From NCBI GenBank assembly GCA_036268375.1, contig DATAUH010000080.1, forward strand, positions 1 to 64,000: a stretch of 64,000 bases of DNA, read 5' to 3'. Below the pieces are notes generated by a model that was not told where the DNA came from, searched no databases, and saw only the letters and a program-made list of their open reading frames with translations. The DNA comes from PALSA-243 sp036268375 (GTDB lineage Bacteria > Acidobacteriota > Terriglobia > Bryobacterales > Bryobacteraceae). Numbering within the stretch: the first letter of the stretch is position 1; each line of letters begins with the position of its first letter. Below are positions 53,058 through 61,598 of the stretch, piece by piece. The position numbers and the translations under genes were made by a program.

Positions 53058-54575
53058 ATGCAATTCCTTGCTTCCAGCCTCCTCGAACTCATCACTCAGA
53101 CCTCCACCAACCTGCCTCCCGACGTGCGCGCGGCCATGTCGCTCGCCACCGACAACGAAACGCCGGGAACCCAATCCTCCCAAGCTTTCAACATCATCCT
53201 CACCAACATCGATATGGCAGCCGAAGCCGAAGGTCCCATCTGCCAGGACACCGGCATGCCGACTTTCTACGTGCACACGCCGGTCGGCGCCAACCAGATC
53301 CGCATCAAAGGCGCCATCCTTGAAGCCGTCGCCGAAGCGACGCGTCTCGGCAAGCTGCGCCCCAATTCCGTCGACTCCATCACCGGTAAGAACAGCGGCA
53401 ACAACCTCGGCAGCGAGACTCCCGTCATCCACTTCGAGCAGTGGGAACAGGACGAAATCGAAGTGAAGCTGATGCTCAAGGGCGGCGGCTGCGAAAACAA
53501 AAACATCCAATACTCCGTCCCCTGCAACCTCGATCACCTCGGACGCGCCGATCGCAACCTCGAGGGTGTTCGCAAGTGCCTGCTGCACGCCGTCTGGCAA
53601 GCGCAGGGTCAGGGATGTGCGCCCGGCGCCCTCGGCGTCTGCATCGGCAGCGACCGCGCTCACGGTTACGACCTCGCCAAGCAGCAGCTTTTTCGCACGC
53701 TCGATGACGTGAACCCCAACCCGGTCCTCGCGAAACTGGAAGCCGAGGTGATGGAAGAGGCAAACCGCCTCGGAGTGGGCGCCATGGGTTTTGGCGGCAA
53801 GGTCTCGCTCATCGGTTGCAAGGTCACCGCGGCCAATCGCCTGCCCGCAAGCTTCTTCGTCTCGGTTGCCTATGAATGCTGGGCCTTCCGCCGTTTAGGC
53901 GTGCGCCTTGACGCATCTTCCGGCGCCATCACCAAGTGGCTCTATCGCGATCCATCTCGTCCCGTCGAACGCATGGCGCGCGGCGAAGGTTTCCCGCTCA
54001 CCGGCCGCGAAGTTGTCCTTACGCCGCCCCTCACCGAAGCGCAAATGCGCGCGTTGAAAGTCGGCGACGTCGTGCTCATCAACGGCGAAATGTACACCGG
54101 CCGCGACAACGTCCACGCCTATCTGATGAAGAACCCGCCGCCCGTTGATCTGCACGGCGCCGCGCTCTACCACTGCGGTCCAGTCATGCTCCAACAGGGC
54201 GACAAGTGGACCGTGAAAGCCGCGGGTCCCACCACCAGCATTCGCGAGGAGCCCTACCAGGCCGACGTGATCCGCAAATACGGTGTCCGCGCCGTCATAG
54301 GCAAGGGCGGTATGGGCGCGAAAACGCTGGCAGCCCTCAAAGAATACGGCGCCGTCTACCTCAACGGCATTGGCGGTGCGGCGCAATACTATGCCCGCAC
54401 CGTACAAGAGGTTCTCGACGTCAATCTTTTGGAATTCGGCATCCCCGAAGCCATGTGGCACATTCGGGTGAATGGTTTCGCCGCCATCGTTACCATGGAC
54501 GCGCACGGCAACAGCCTGCACGCGGACGTCGAAAAGGCCACCGGCGAAAAGCTCGCGGAATTGCAGAACGTTTAG
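53058..54575 (+). CDS. Fumarate hydratase, class I (iron-sulfur)
   Basis: The 505-residue protein has fused alpha and beta domains of class I fumarase. The three cluster cysteines are recognisable in GPICQDTGMP, GALGVCIGSDRA and AYECWAFRR. The beta part has LTPPLTEAQMRALKVGDVVLING and HCGPVM. It interconverts fumarate and malate in the TCA cycle. The related class I tartrate dehydratase has the same architecture and cannot be excluded. ATG 53058 avoids overlap with the divergent peptidase. Confidence 0.92.
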   Translation: MQFLASSLLELITQTSTNLPPDVRAAMSLATDNETPGTQSSQAFNIILTNIDMAAEAEGPICQDTGMPTFYVHTPVGANQIRIKGAILEAVAEATRLGKLRPNSVDSITGKNSGNNLGSETPVIHFEQWEQDEIEVKLMLKGGGCENKNIQYSVPCNLDHLGRADRNLEGVRKCLLHAVWQAQGQGCAPGALGVCIGSDRAHGYDLAKQQLFRTLDDVNPNPVLAKLEAEVMEEANRLGVGAMGFGGKVSLIGCKVTAANRLPASFFVSVAYECWAFRRLGVRLDASSGAITKWLYRDPSRPVERMARGEGFPLTGREVVLTPPLTEAQMRALKVGDVVLINGEMYTGRDNVHAYLMKNPPPVDLHGAALYHCGPVMLQQGDKWTVKAAGPTTSIREEPYQADVIRKYGVRAVIGKGGMGAKTLAALKEYGAVYLNGIGGAAQYYARTVQEVLDVNLLEFGIPEAMWHIRVNGFAAIVTMDAHGNSLHADVEKATGEKLAELQNV

Positions 54576-54596
54576 CCGGCCACGCGCTCACGCCAT

Positions 54597-56252
54597 CTAA
54601 TTCTCGATCGGTTTCTCTTCGATGTGATCGATCACCAGCATCGACACTGGCCGTTTTTCCGTCACCAATTTCAGGCCGATCTGCTTCTCTATCGCTTCCA
54701 GTAACGTAACCGCGCCGCTTGGGTCCGATGCCTGAGTCCCGCCTTCGCCTCCCGCGGATGCCCGGCTCGCCGCCACCAGTCCGCCGCGCCCGCCACCCCG
54801 AGTCGCGCCGGCAGGACTGAAGCTCAGGGTGAAGTCCCAGCCGCCCTCCAGATGTGTCGCGTCCACCACCGGACTATGTATGTAACCCGGTGCGATCCGC
54901 TGCAGTTGTTTGGCAAATTGAGCCATCGTGAGGTTCGTACACGTCACCAGGCGCGACAGCGCCGGATTGGTATCGCGCGGATCCTTCCCCGTCATCGAAG
55001 CCGGACCTTCCGTAAAATGCGTCCGGCTGTTTGGGTCCGCCTGCTTCATCTTTGGTTTCACCGCGATCAGTGTAAACGCGTCCATCACACGGTTTTCCAT
55101 ATGCGTCTTGAGTTGGAAGCGCTCCCGCAAAAGCGCTTGCAACATCACCTGCAGCATCTCATCATCGATCCTCGGCTTACCGTCTGGGCCTAACTGCAGC
55201 GCGCTCACTGGAGCCTTCGCGATGATATCGAACCGATCCCGGTTGAACCAGTCCGGCTGCCCTGAGATCGCGAAGGGCGGTAAGTTGAAGGCTTGCTGAA
55301 AGATGAACTGCATCGGCAAGCCACGTATATCCACCTGCCCGCCCGGGAGAATGTCGAAGTTCATGTTGCGCCCCTCCGGGCCGCTTAGCTTCACATCCGC
55401 CACTTCGAATTCCGTCGGAGCCGGCCCGTCATCCAGCGCTTCCACCACGCCAGGCGCATTCGTAGTCGGCTTTCGGTTCACTTGATCGATCACAATCACG
55501 GCCGTTGGCGTCTTCCCAGGCGCCAGCTTCAGCCCAAGCTGCTTCTCAACCGCGTCCGCAAGCGTCACCGAGTCGCTGTCAGCGCCGCCCGCCATCAGGG
55601 AGAAATGAAAGTTGAAGTCGTACGCGCCATCGAGTCCAGTCTGGTCGATCACAGTCTTCTCCCGAAGATAGCGGAACGTCGGCATGTCTTCCTTCAACGC
55701 CCGCGCGAAAGCCGCCATCGTCATGTTCTTGCACGCATACCCGAATGTCGGCGTACGCGGGCCGCTATCCGCCGCGGCAGGAGGCATCGGCTGGAATTTG
55801 CAGCCTGCCTCGCCCTCTCCGCCCGACTTTTTCAATCCGGCGTGTTTCCCCGCCGTCAGTGCGAATGCTTCAATCTCCTGCGTATCCTTCCGCGCCTTCA
55901 GTCCGAACCGTTGCGCCAGCAGCGCCTGCAGCAGTTCGCGCGCTTTCGCAGGCGTAAGCTTCTCTGAAGCCTTCGCGACTACGTCAAACCGGTCCATCTC
56001 CACCCAATTGGGGCCGCCCACCACCAGATCCGGCTTGACGTCGTAAGCCGCCGCGACCAGGTCCACCATGTTGGCGTCACGCACCTCGAAGCGCGGCCCA
56101 CGTAAATATGGCCCACGTGCGTACTCGTTTCGTTGTGGCGCGCTCTCGTGTACATCCGTGGCGATGAACGCTGCCGGTACATCGAGCGATTGAGATATGA
56201 GGCCGGACGCAAGCAGCGCCACGGCCGTAAGCAGACGCGCAAACATTCGCAT
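54597..56252 (-). CDS. Tandem TIGR03435 soil-associated protein
   Basis: The 551-residue exported protein has two copies of the TIGR03435 domain. Each has an FEVxDxxMxDL or FEVADVKLSG start, then WxxMDRFDVVAKA or WFNRDRFDIIAKAP, a LLQALLAQRFGLKA or LLRERFQLKTHM helix, and an end like TLLEAIEKQIGLKLVTEKRPVSMLVIDHIEEKP. Most family members have one copy. The ATG at 56252 has GGAGG six bases upstream, and MRMFARLLTAVALLASG is the signal peptide. Function is unknown; the family is abundant in Acidobacteria. Confidence 0.9.
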   Translation of the reverse strand: MRMFARLLTAVALLASGLISQSLDVPAAFIATDVHESAPQRNEYARGPYLRGPRFEVRDANMVDLVAAAYDVKPDLVVGGPNWVEMDRFDVVAKASEKLTPAKARELLQALLAQRFGLKARKDTQEIEAFALTAGKHAGLKKSGGEGEAGCKFQPMPPAAADSGPRTPTFGYACKNMTMAAFARALKEDMPTFRYLREKTVIDQTGLDGAYDFNFHFSLMAGGADSDSVTLADAVEKQLGLKLAPGKTPTAVIVIDQVNRKPTTNAPGVVEALDDGPAPTEFEVADVKLSGPEGRNMNFDILPGGQVDIRGLPMQFIFQQAFNLPPFAISGQPDWFNRDRFDIIAKAPVSALQLGPDGKPRIDDEMLQVMLQALLRERFQLKTHMENRVMDAFTLIAVKPKMKQADPNSRTHFTEGPASMTGKDPRDTNPALSRLVTCTNLTMAQFAKQLQRIAPGYIHSPVVDATHLEGGWDFTLSFSPAGATRGGGRGGLVAASRASAGGEGGTQASDPSGAVTLLEAIEKQIGLKLVTEKRPVSMLVIDHIEEKPIEN

Positions 56253-56435
56253 ACGCAACCTCCGCGCGGCAAACACGTAAAGACAACGAGCGGTCAGCCA
56301 GATTTATGACGCGCCCGTCAATTTTCAGTTAGCTTTTTAGTCGGTCGCGAGAGCGGTCGCAGCGCTCTTGCGGCTTCTGACTCCTGACTTCCTCGACGCC
56401 CATCCGCAACGGATCAAGGCCGAAGCCCTTGCGCC

Positions 56436-57611
56436 TTACCGTGAGTACCAACGAATTCCGAAAAACACCGAAGCCAAAGTGCCCTTCAGATAAAAGTCCT
56501 GACTCGTCGACGTTTTGTAATGGAATAACTTCGCTCCGCCCCGCACTTCGAAGCTCTTCACGCGGAAGTTCAGCGTCGATTCGCCTTCGTAAAGCGTAGA
56601 GTGGTGCGGAATCGTAAACCCGTCCGCGCTCGCCTCAAATCGAATATTGCGCGTCAGATATTCCGTCGCGCTTAGTCCTAACGTCGGCAGAATAAACCAC
56701 TTGGTCGAGGATGATTGATAACTGATCGGGTTTCCGTTGATGTCGATCAACGGATTACCGCTCGCGTCAAACAATGGCAGCTGCGGCGCGTCAAAGCCTG
56801 CGCGAACCGCCGTGTACTGGACTTGCCACAAGGTCTTCAACCGGAAGCGCCGGCTCTCCACCGGATACGGCCACGTCAGGTAGTCGAACGACATCTTGAG
56901 GTTCTGCACCCGGTAGTCGGTCGCAATCAGCGTGCCCGCCGTGTACACCTGACCGTTAAACACCTGCGTCTGAGACGGAGCGGTGAAATCCCCCGACGCG
57001 CGCGTCGTGAAAAAGGACAGCTTCAACATGTTATGCAGACCCATCGCCATTCCAACTTCGACGCCGTCCGCCAGGTTGGGCTTGCCCTGCATGGTCACCA
57101 GCGAATTGTTCGTGATCCCCGAATTGCGCCCCTTATTGAAAGTTGGCTTCTCTTTCGGAAAAAAACCGGTGACCCCAATGTAGAAACCATATTCCCCAGG
57201 CAGTCGCACGTCGGGATACTTCGGAAGTTCGGGAACGGCGTTCACGATCGGGCCATTCCCCGTTTGCGGAGTCGCGCTTTGTTGCGCCGGAGTGGTCGCA
57301 GGCGGCGGGGTTTGCGGTAGCGTCGCGGCCGGAGGCTTCTGTGCCGGAGGATTTTGCGTCGTCGGGTTTTGTGCGGGCGTCTGTGCCGGAGGATTCTGCG
57401 TCGTCGGGTTTTGTGCGGGCGTCTGTGCCGGCGGATTCTGTGTCGTTGGGTTTTGCGCCGGGGGATTCTGCGAAGTTTGATTCTGATCGGCCGCCGCGCC
57501 GTCGCCTGTAACGGGCGGATCCGCCAGTTGCTGCGCGCACGCCGGAAGCGCGGTTAATAGGAGCAGCCCTGCTACACAGATCGAGATAATGCCGTTTCGA
57601 AAGATCGTCAC
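56436..57611 (-). CDS. Probable outer-membrane beta-barrel protein with Pro/Gln/Asn repeat linker
   Basis: The 391-residue protein has a signal peptide (IISICVAGLLLLTALPACAQ), then about 75 residues of low-complexity QNPPAQTPAQNPTTQ repeats, and a C-terminal part rich in alternating aromatic strands ending FFGIRWYSR, as in outer-membrane barrels. A GTG at 57611 with GAGG upstream is the best start; an ATG at 57662 has no support. The barrel is a family I do not recognise. Confidence 0.75.
   Translation of the reverse strand: MTIFRNGIISICVAGLLLLTALPACAQQLADPPVTGDGAAADQNQTSQNPPAQNPTTQNPPAQTPAQNPTTQNPPAQTPAQNPTTQNPPAQKPPAATLPQTPPPATTPAQQSATPQTGNGPIVNAVPELPKYPDVRLPGEYGFYIGVTGFFPKEKPTFNKGRNSGITNNSLVTMQGKPNLADGVEVGMAMGLHNMLKLSFFTTRASGDFTAPSQTQVFNGQVYTAGTLIATDYRVQNLKMSFDYLTWPYPVESRRFRLKTLWQVQYTAVRAGFDAPQLPLFDASGNPLIDINGNPISYQSSSTKWFILPTLGLSATEYLTRNIRFEASADGFTIPHHSTLYEGESTLNFRVKSFEVRGGAKLFHYKTSTSQDFYLKGTLASVFFGIRWYSR
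57339..57480 (-). repeat. Tandem 42-bp repeats encoding a Pro/Gln/Asn linker
   Basis: The coding sequence repeats a 42-bp unit (14 residues, QNPTTQNPPAQTPA) about 2.5 times, with diverged partial copies at both ends. The copies are nearly identical in DNA, which suggests recent expansion and likely length variation between strains. Confidence 0.8.
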
Positions 57612-57854
57612 GAATGCCTCAAATATGGATTCCAACGCGAGCGTATGGCAGCGCAGGCTCACCCTGGATGCAGATTACAGTCCAAATCGGACCATGCCGC
57701 GCCGAATCCTCTATTGTGCCAAAATGAGCGGCTTCGCGTAAGCTTTCAAAGGCCGCGCGCACGCACGGCTGTGGCAGGGCGGCACAGGTGTTGCTGGGGC
57801 GGAGTGAATACGCCCCGTGGTGTGCGGCCGTTCGGTAAACTCCGGCGAACCGGC

Positions 57855-58901
57855 TCAATCCACCATGCGCGGCTGCACGAACAGGAAGTGGTCGAAGTAG
57901 TAGTGCATCAGCAACACGCTCAACACCACCACAAAATAGCTTTGATCGGTGCTCAGCGGCGTCGTGGCGCGCACCATCAGCGTCAGAACCACCGTAATTC
58001 CCGTCGCGGCTACGAAACACAGGTAATACGCGCCCATGCCCTTACGCCGTATCAGGCGGCGCATAAATCCATCTTCGATTTCGCCGCGCTGATCGCGCAG
58101 CCGGTTAATCATCCAAAGCAGGAACAGGTACTGGAACGAATGCCAGGTGTTATAGCCCTGAAACAGCACATCCATATTCGATCCCATGGGCAGGCAGAAC
58201 GAAACCACGGTCGTAATCGCAATCAGCAGCGTCTTGGGAACATTGCCGCGGCCTTCGCGAAACTCCGCGGCCGTCTTCACAATCCATGCGATCAAAAACC
58301 CCGCAAAAACCGCTCCCGCCAGCGCCGCCAATGGGTACGGTTTCAGAAATCCGGGGTAGGGAAGCAGCACGCCGCCGACATGGAATTGCTCCTGCGAGAT
58401 TTTGTAGATCCCTATCGGATACAATCCCGTCAAAATCAACCCGTAGTCCACCAGTCGCGACCACTTGATCTCCATCAACCCGCCGCGCTCTCGATAGCAA
58501 TCGGTCAGATACATGATTTGATGAAGAACGTGTAACGACGCCCAGGTAAAGAAGAAGGTAATCAGCGCCGTATAGTGGGTAATACCCAGATACAGCACGA
58601 TCGGCGGTAGTAACAGCGCAAAGTAAGTGTAAGCGGGATGCTTGGTGCGGAACCTATTATCTAGAAACGTGTAACTGATCGTTGAAAATAGGTGCGGCCC
58701 GCCGATCAACAGCGAAACTACGATGTTGATCATGTCGACCGCCTTTTCCTGGGTCATCCATCCCGTCGTTTGCGCAATCCAGGAGACAAGAAAAGGTAGG
58801 GGAACAAGAGCCGAACTGAAAATGATTAGGGTAAGATCCCACTTGCGACTGTAGATCCAACCCGGTTCACGTTGGGCGACGCTCATCGCAGCAGCAGCCA
58901 T
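57855..58901 (-). CDS. Polytopic membrane protein with conserved-looking histidines, function unknown
   Basis: The 348-residue protein has about 8-9 predicted membrane helices and no family I recognise. Histidines lie in or near membrane helices: GGPHLFST near residue 71, THYTAL and LHVLHQ near 109-130, NTWHSFQY near 250, and LMHYYFDHF near the end. This could form a di-metal or heme site, as in membrane desaturases, hydroxylases or Brp/Blh oxygenases. ATG 58901 is chosen over 58937. It diverges from lpxD, with 144 bases between starts. Confidence 0.72.
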   Translation of the reverse strand: MAAAAMSVAQREPGWIYSRKWDLTLIIFSSALVPLPFLVSWIAQTTGWMTQEKAVDMINIVVSLLIGGPHLFSTISYTFLDNRFRTKHPAYTYFALLLPPIVLYLGITHYTALITFFFTWASLHVLHQIMYLTDCYRERGGLMEIKWSRLVDYGLILTGLYPIGIYKISQEQFHVGGVLLPYPGFLKPYPLAALAGAVFAGFLIAWIVKTAAEFREGRGNVPKTLLIAITTVVSFCLPMGSNMDVLFQGYNTWHSFQYLFLLWMINRLRDQRGEIEDGFMRRLIRRKGMGAYYLCFVAATGITVVLTLMVRATTPLSTDQSYFVVVLSVLLMHYYFDHFLFVQPRMVD

Positions 58902-59045
58902 GCGAAAGATCATACCCCGATGCCGCGCCCACTTCAATTACGTTTGTATTCTCACCTCGAGTTTTATTGGTTTGCATCTCCACCCACTTGCCGCGCATGT
59001 GGAACCGGCTCGCAGCCCTCCCGCGTTACCCTTAATGGTGGCGCC

Positions 59046-60068
59046 ATGACCCTCCGCGAAATCGCCAATTCCCTCCACTGCCGCCTCGAAGGCGACCCTG
59101 CAATCGAAATCCGCGCTGTCTCCTCCATGGAGCGCGCCGGCGCGGGCGATCTCACCTTCCTCGCCAACCCGAAGTACGCTCACAAGGTCAAGCACACCGA
59201 AGCCAGCGCCATTCTCGCCACCGCCGCCGTCCCCGGCATCGCTACTCTCGTCTCGGAAAATCCATATCTCGATTTCGCCCGCGCCCTCGCGCTCTTCTAT
59301 CAGCCTCCGTCGCCCGCGCCCGGCATTCACCCCCTCGCGTCCATCGCTCCAACCGCTACCATCGCTGAAAACTGCTCCATTGGACCTTTTGCCGTCGTCG
59401 GCGAACGCGTCCGCATCGGCCGCAATGCCGTCATTCACCCTCACGTCGTCATCTATGAAGGCGCTGAGATAGGCGACGATTTCCTCGCCCACTCCCATGC
59501 CGCCGTACGCGAATTCTGCCGCATCGGAAATCGCGTTACGTTACAAAACGGCGTCGTCGTCGGAGGCGATGGCTTCGGCTTCGCCAAGCGCGCCGACCGC
59601 TCCCACGAAAAAATCGTCCAGTCCGGCGTCACCATCATAGAAGATGACGTCGAGATCCAAAGTCTGACCTCCGTCGACCGCGCTACCGTCGGCGAGACCC
59701 GCGTCCGCCGTGGCGCCAAAATCGATAGCCTCGTACAGATCGGTCACGCCTGCGTCGTCGGCGAAGACAACATCATCTGCGCCCAAACCGGCTTGGCCGG
59801 CAGCACCACTCTCGAACGCGACGTGCTCCTCGCCGGCCAGGTAGGCTCCGCCGGTCACCTTACCGTGCACGAAGGCGCCATCGTATATGCGCAGAGCGGC
59901 ATCGGCAGCGATGTGCCGGCCAATTCCCGCATCTCCGGCTCGCCCGCCTACGCCGCCAATGAATGGCTGCGCGTCATCACAGCCCTTCCCAAGTTACCCG
60001 ACTTACTCAAGACGATTCGCGACTTACAAAAGAAAGTGGAATCACTGGAGAAACATGCCTCAAGCTAA
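59046..60068 (+). CDS. lpxD: UDP-3-O-(3-hydroxyacyl)glucosamine N-acyltransferase
   Basis: The 340-residue protein makes lipid A precursors. It has the N-terminal uridine-binding domain (LTFLANPKYAHKV near residues 38-50) and about ten left-handed beta-helix hexapeptide repeats from residue 100 to 290. The catalytic His is likely in LIQIGH or AHSHAAV. The last residues form a coiled-coil helix (KTIRDLQKKVESLEK). ATG 59046 is family-typical. The following gene overlaps its end by 14 bases. No other lpx genes are nearby, which is unusual. Confidence 0.93.
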   Translation: MTLREIANSLHCRLEGDPAIEIRAVSSMERAGAGDLTFLANPKYAHKVKHTEASAILATAAVPGIATLVSENPYLDFARALALFYQPPSPAPGIHPLASIAPTATIAENCSIGPFAVVGERVRIGRNAVIHPHVVIYEGAEIGDDFLAHSHAAVREFCRIGNRVTLQNGVVVGGDGFGFAKRADRSHEKIVQSGVTIIEDDVEIQSLTSVDRATVGETRVRRGAKIDSLVQIGHACVVGEDNIICAQTGLAGSTTLERDVLLAGQVGSAGHLTVHEGAIVYAQSGIGSDVPANSRISGSPAYAANEWLRVITALPKLPDLLKTIRDLQKKVESLEKHASS

Positions 60069-60855
60069 CGTTCCGAGCGACGGCCGCCATCCGGTCCCTT
60101 ATCTGAATCCCAAGTTCATGAATGGGCCCGATGGGCGCGCGTTGCGTATCTTATCCGAATACCTCGAGCCTTTGGCCGTTTACCGCCGCGAGCGCGTCCG
60201 CGACACCGTAGTCTTTTTCGGCTCCGCCCGTATTCGCGAAGATGGCCCGCTCGGGCAGTTTTATAAGGATGCCCGCGAACTCGCGCGTCTTGTCACCGAA
60301 TGGGCGCAGCAGTTCATCGATGGCTCCTACCGTTTCGTGATCTGCTCCGGCGGCGGCCCCGGCATCATGGAAGCCGCCAATCGCGGCGCGGCGGACGCCA
60401 ATGGAAAAACCATCGGCCTCAATATCGGCTTGCCCTTCGAGCAGCTCCCCAACCCCTACATCACTCCCGAGCTCAGCTTCGAATTCCACTACTTCTTCAT
60501 GCGCAAGTTCTGGTTCGCCTACCCCGCCAAAGCGCTGGTCGTCTTTCCTGGGGGATTCGGCACCATGGACGAAATGTTCGAAATTCTCACTCTCGTCCAA
60601 ACTCAAAAGCTCGCCAAAAAAATCACCGTGCTGCTCTATGGCTCCCAATATTGGAAAGAGGTTTTGAACTTTGACGCGCTCGTGAAGTGGGGCGCCATTT
60701 CCAAAGAAGACCTGAACCTTTTCCAATACGCTGACGATCCGGCCTCCGCCTTCGACCTGCTCAAACACGGCCTTCTCGAATACGCGCAGCCCGAAACCGC
60801 CGAAACCCCCGCCATTTCGAAGTCGCGCAACCCGCAAATGCCCGGCGGCGCCTGA
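60055..60855 (+). CDS. LOG-family nucleotide 5'-monophosphate nucleosidase-like protein
   Basis: The 266-residue protein has both LOG signatures: SGGGPGIMEAANRGA near residues 101-115 and PGGFGTMDEMFEI near 165-177. LOG proteins release cytokinin bases or hydrolyse nucleotide monophosphates; in bacteria most are of PpnN or generic type. The ATG at 60055 has GGAG upstream and lies inside the end of lpxD. It is followed after one base by a GNAT gene. Confidence 0.9.
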   Translation: MPQANVPSDGRHPVPYLNPKFMNGPDGRALRILSEYLEPLAVYRRERVRDTVVFFGSARIREDGPLGQFYKDARELARLVTEWAQQFIDGSYRFVICSGGGPGIMEAANRGAADANGKTIGLNIGLPFEQLPNPYITPELSFEFHYFFMRKFWFAYPAKALVVFPGGFGTMDEMFEILTLVQTQKLAKKITVLLYGSQYWKEVLNFDALVKWGAISKEDLNLFQYADDPASAFDLLKHGLLEYAQPETAETPAISKSRNPQMPGGA

Positions 60856-60856
60856 C

Positions 60857-61414
60857 ATGTTCCAGCTCCGCGTAAACGAAGGCGTCGAACTGCGCCAGTT
60901 TGAGTTGGCGGATGCCGAACCCTGTTTCGAATCCGTCGACCGCAACCGCGCTTCTCTTCGCGAGTGGCTGCCCTGGGTCGATCGCACGCATTCGCCCGCT
61001 GACATCCTCGACTTCCTCCGCAAACGCGCTATTCCCCAATATCAAGCCCGCAACGGTCCCAGTTGCGGCATCTGGGTCGGCGGCCAGTTCGCCGGCTCCC
61101 TCGGCTGTCATCCCATCGATTGGCCCAATCGCAGCTGTGCTCTAGGCTACTGGCTGGACGAGCGTTTTCGAGGCCGCGGTCTCATGACCGGCTGCTGCGC
61201 CGCATTCACCGATTACCTGTTTCGCGAATTGAAGCTGCATCGCATCGCCGTGCGCTGCGCCACTGGCAACCATCGCAGTTGCGCCATTCCGCAGCGCCTC
61301 GGTTTTCGTCAGGAAGGTATCGAGCTGGAGGCCGAGTGGGTCGGTGGCCGCTGGGTCGACCTCCTGAACTGGGGAATTCTGGAACACGAATGGCGACGGT
61401 CGGCATCGCGCTAG
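60857..61414 (+). CDS. GNAT acetyltransferase, RimJ/RimL type
   Basis: The 185-residue protein is a RimJ/RimL-like acetyltransferase. It has LRQFELADAEPCFESVDRNR near residues 11-30, LGYWLDERFRGRGLMTGCCAAF for acetyl-CoA binding near 95-116, and RCATGNHRSCAIPQRLGFRQEG near 132-153. Likely targets are protein N-termini or small amines. It ends the lpxD-LOG-GNAT run. Its TAG stop lies inside the left arm of the inverted repeat at 61410. Confidence 0.9.
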   Translation: MFQLRVNEGVELRQFELADAEPCFESVDRNRASLREWLPWVDRTHSPADILDFLRKRAIPQYQARNGPSCGIWVGGQFAGSLGCHPIDWPNRSCALGYWLDERFRGRGLMTGCCAAFTDYLFRELKLHRIAVRCATGNHRSCAIPQRLGFRQEGIELEAEWVGGRWVDLLNWGILEHEWRRSASR

Positions 61415-61590
61415 CCTGCATTTCTCACACAGGTTCGTCGCGAGGCGCGTGAGAAGGCCGTGGATACGAGGCGCGCGAAGGTCAGCGCGCGGAGGGCCGC
61501 AACGGCTCGAGCACGCTGAACGAGCGCAACGAAGTAGGCACAGCCTTATCGCGCACCGGAGCAGAAGGTGTGTGAGAAATGCAGGCTAGC
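61410..61590. repeat. 181-bp inverted-repeat element between convergent genes
   Basis: Two perfect 22-bp arms (61410-61431 and 61569-61590, beginning GCTAGCCTGCATTTCTCACA) face each other around 137 bases of GC-rich, non-coding sequence. The left arm includes the stop codon of the GNAT gene. The right segment (61548-61585) has a diverged relative at 62795-62830. It resembles a REP/MITE-type intergenic repeat, with no transposase in the window. Confidence 0.75.
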
Positions 61591-61598
61591 CTCTCGAG

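Noticed and set aside
56350..56368. Terminator between the outer-membrane gene and the TIGR03435 gene
   Set aside because: A 6-bp hairpin exists, but no T run follows on either strand.
57339..57480. CRISPR-like array
   Set aside because: Units are contiguous without unique spacers and are in frame in a protein linker.
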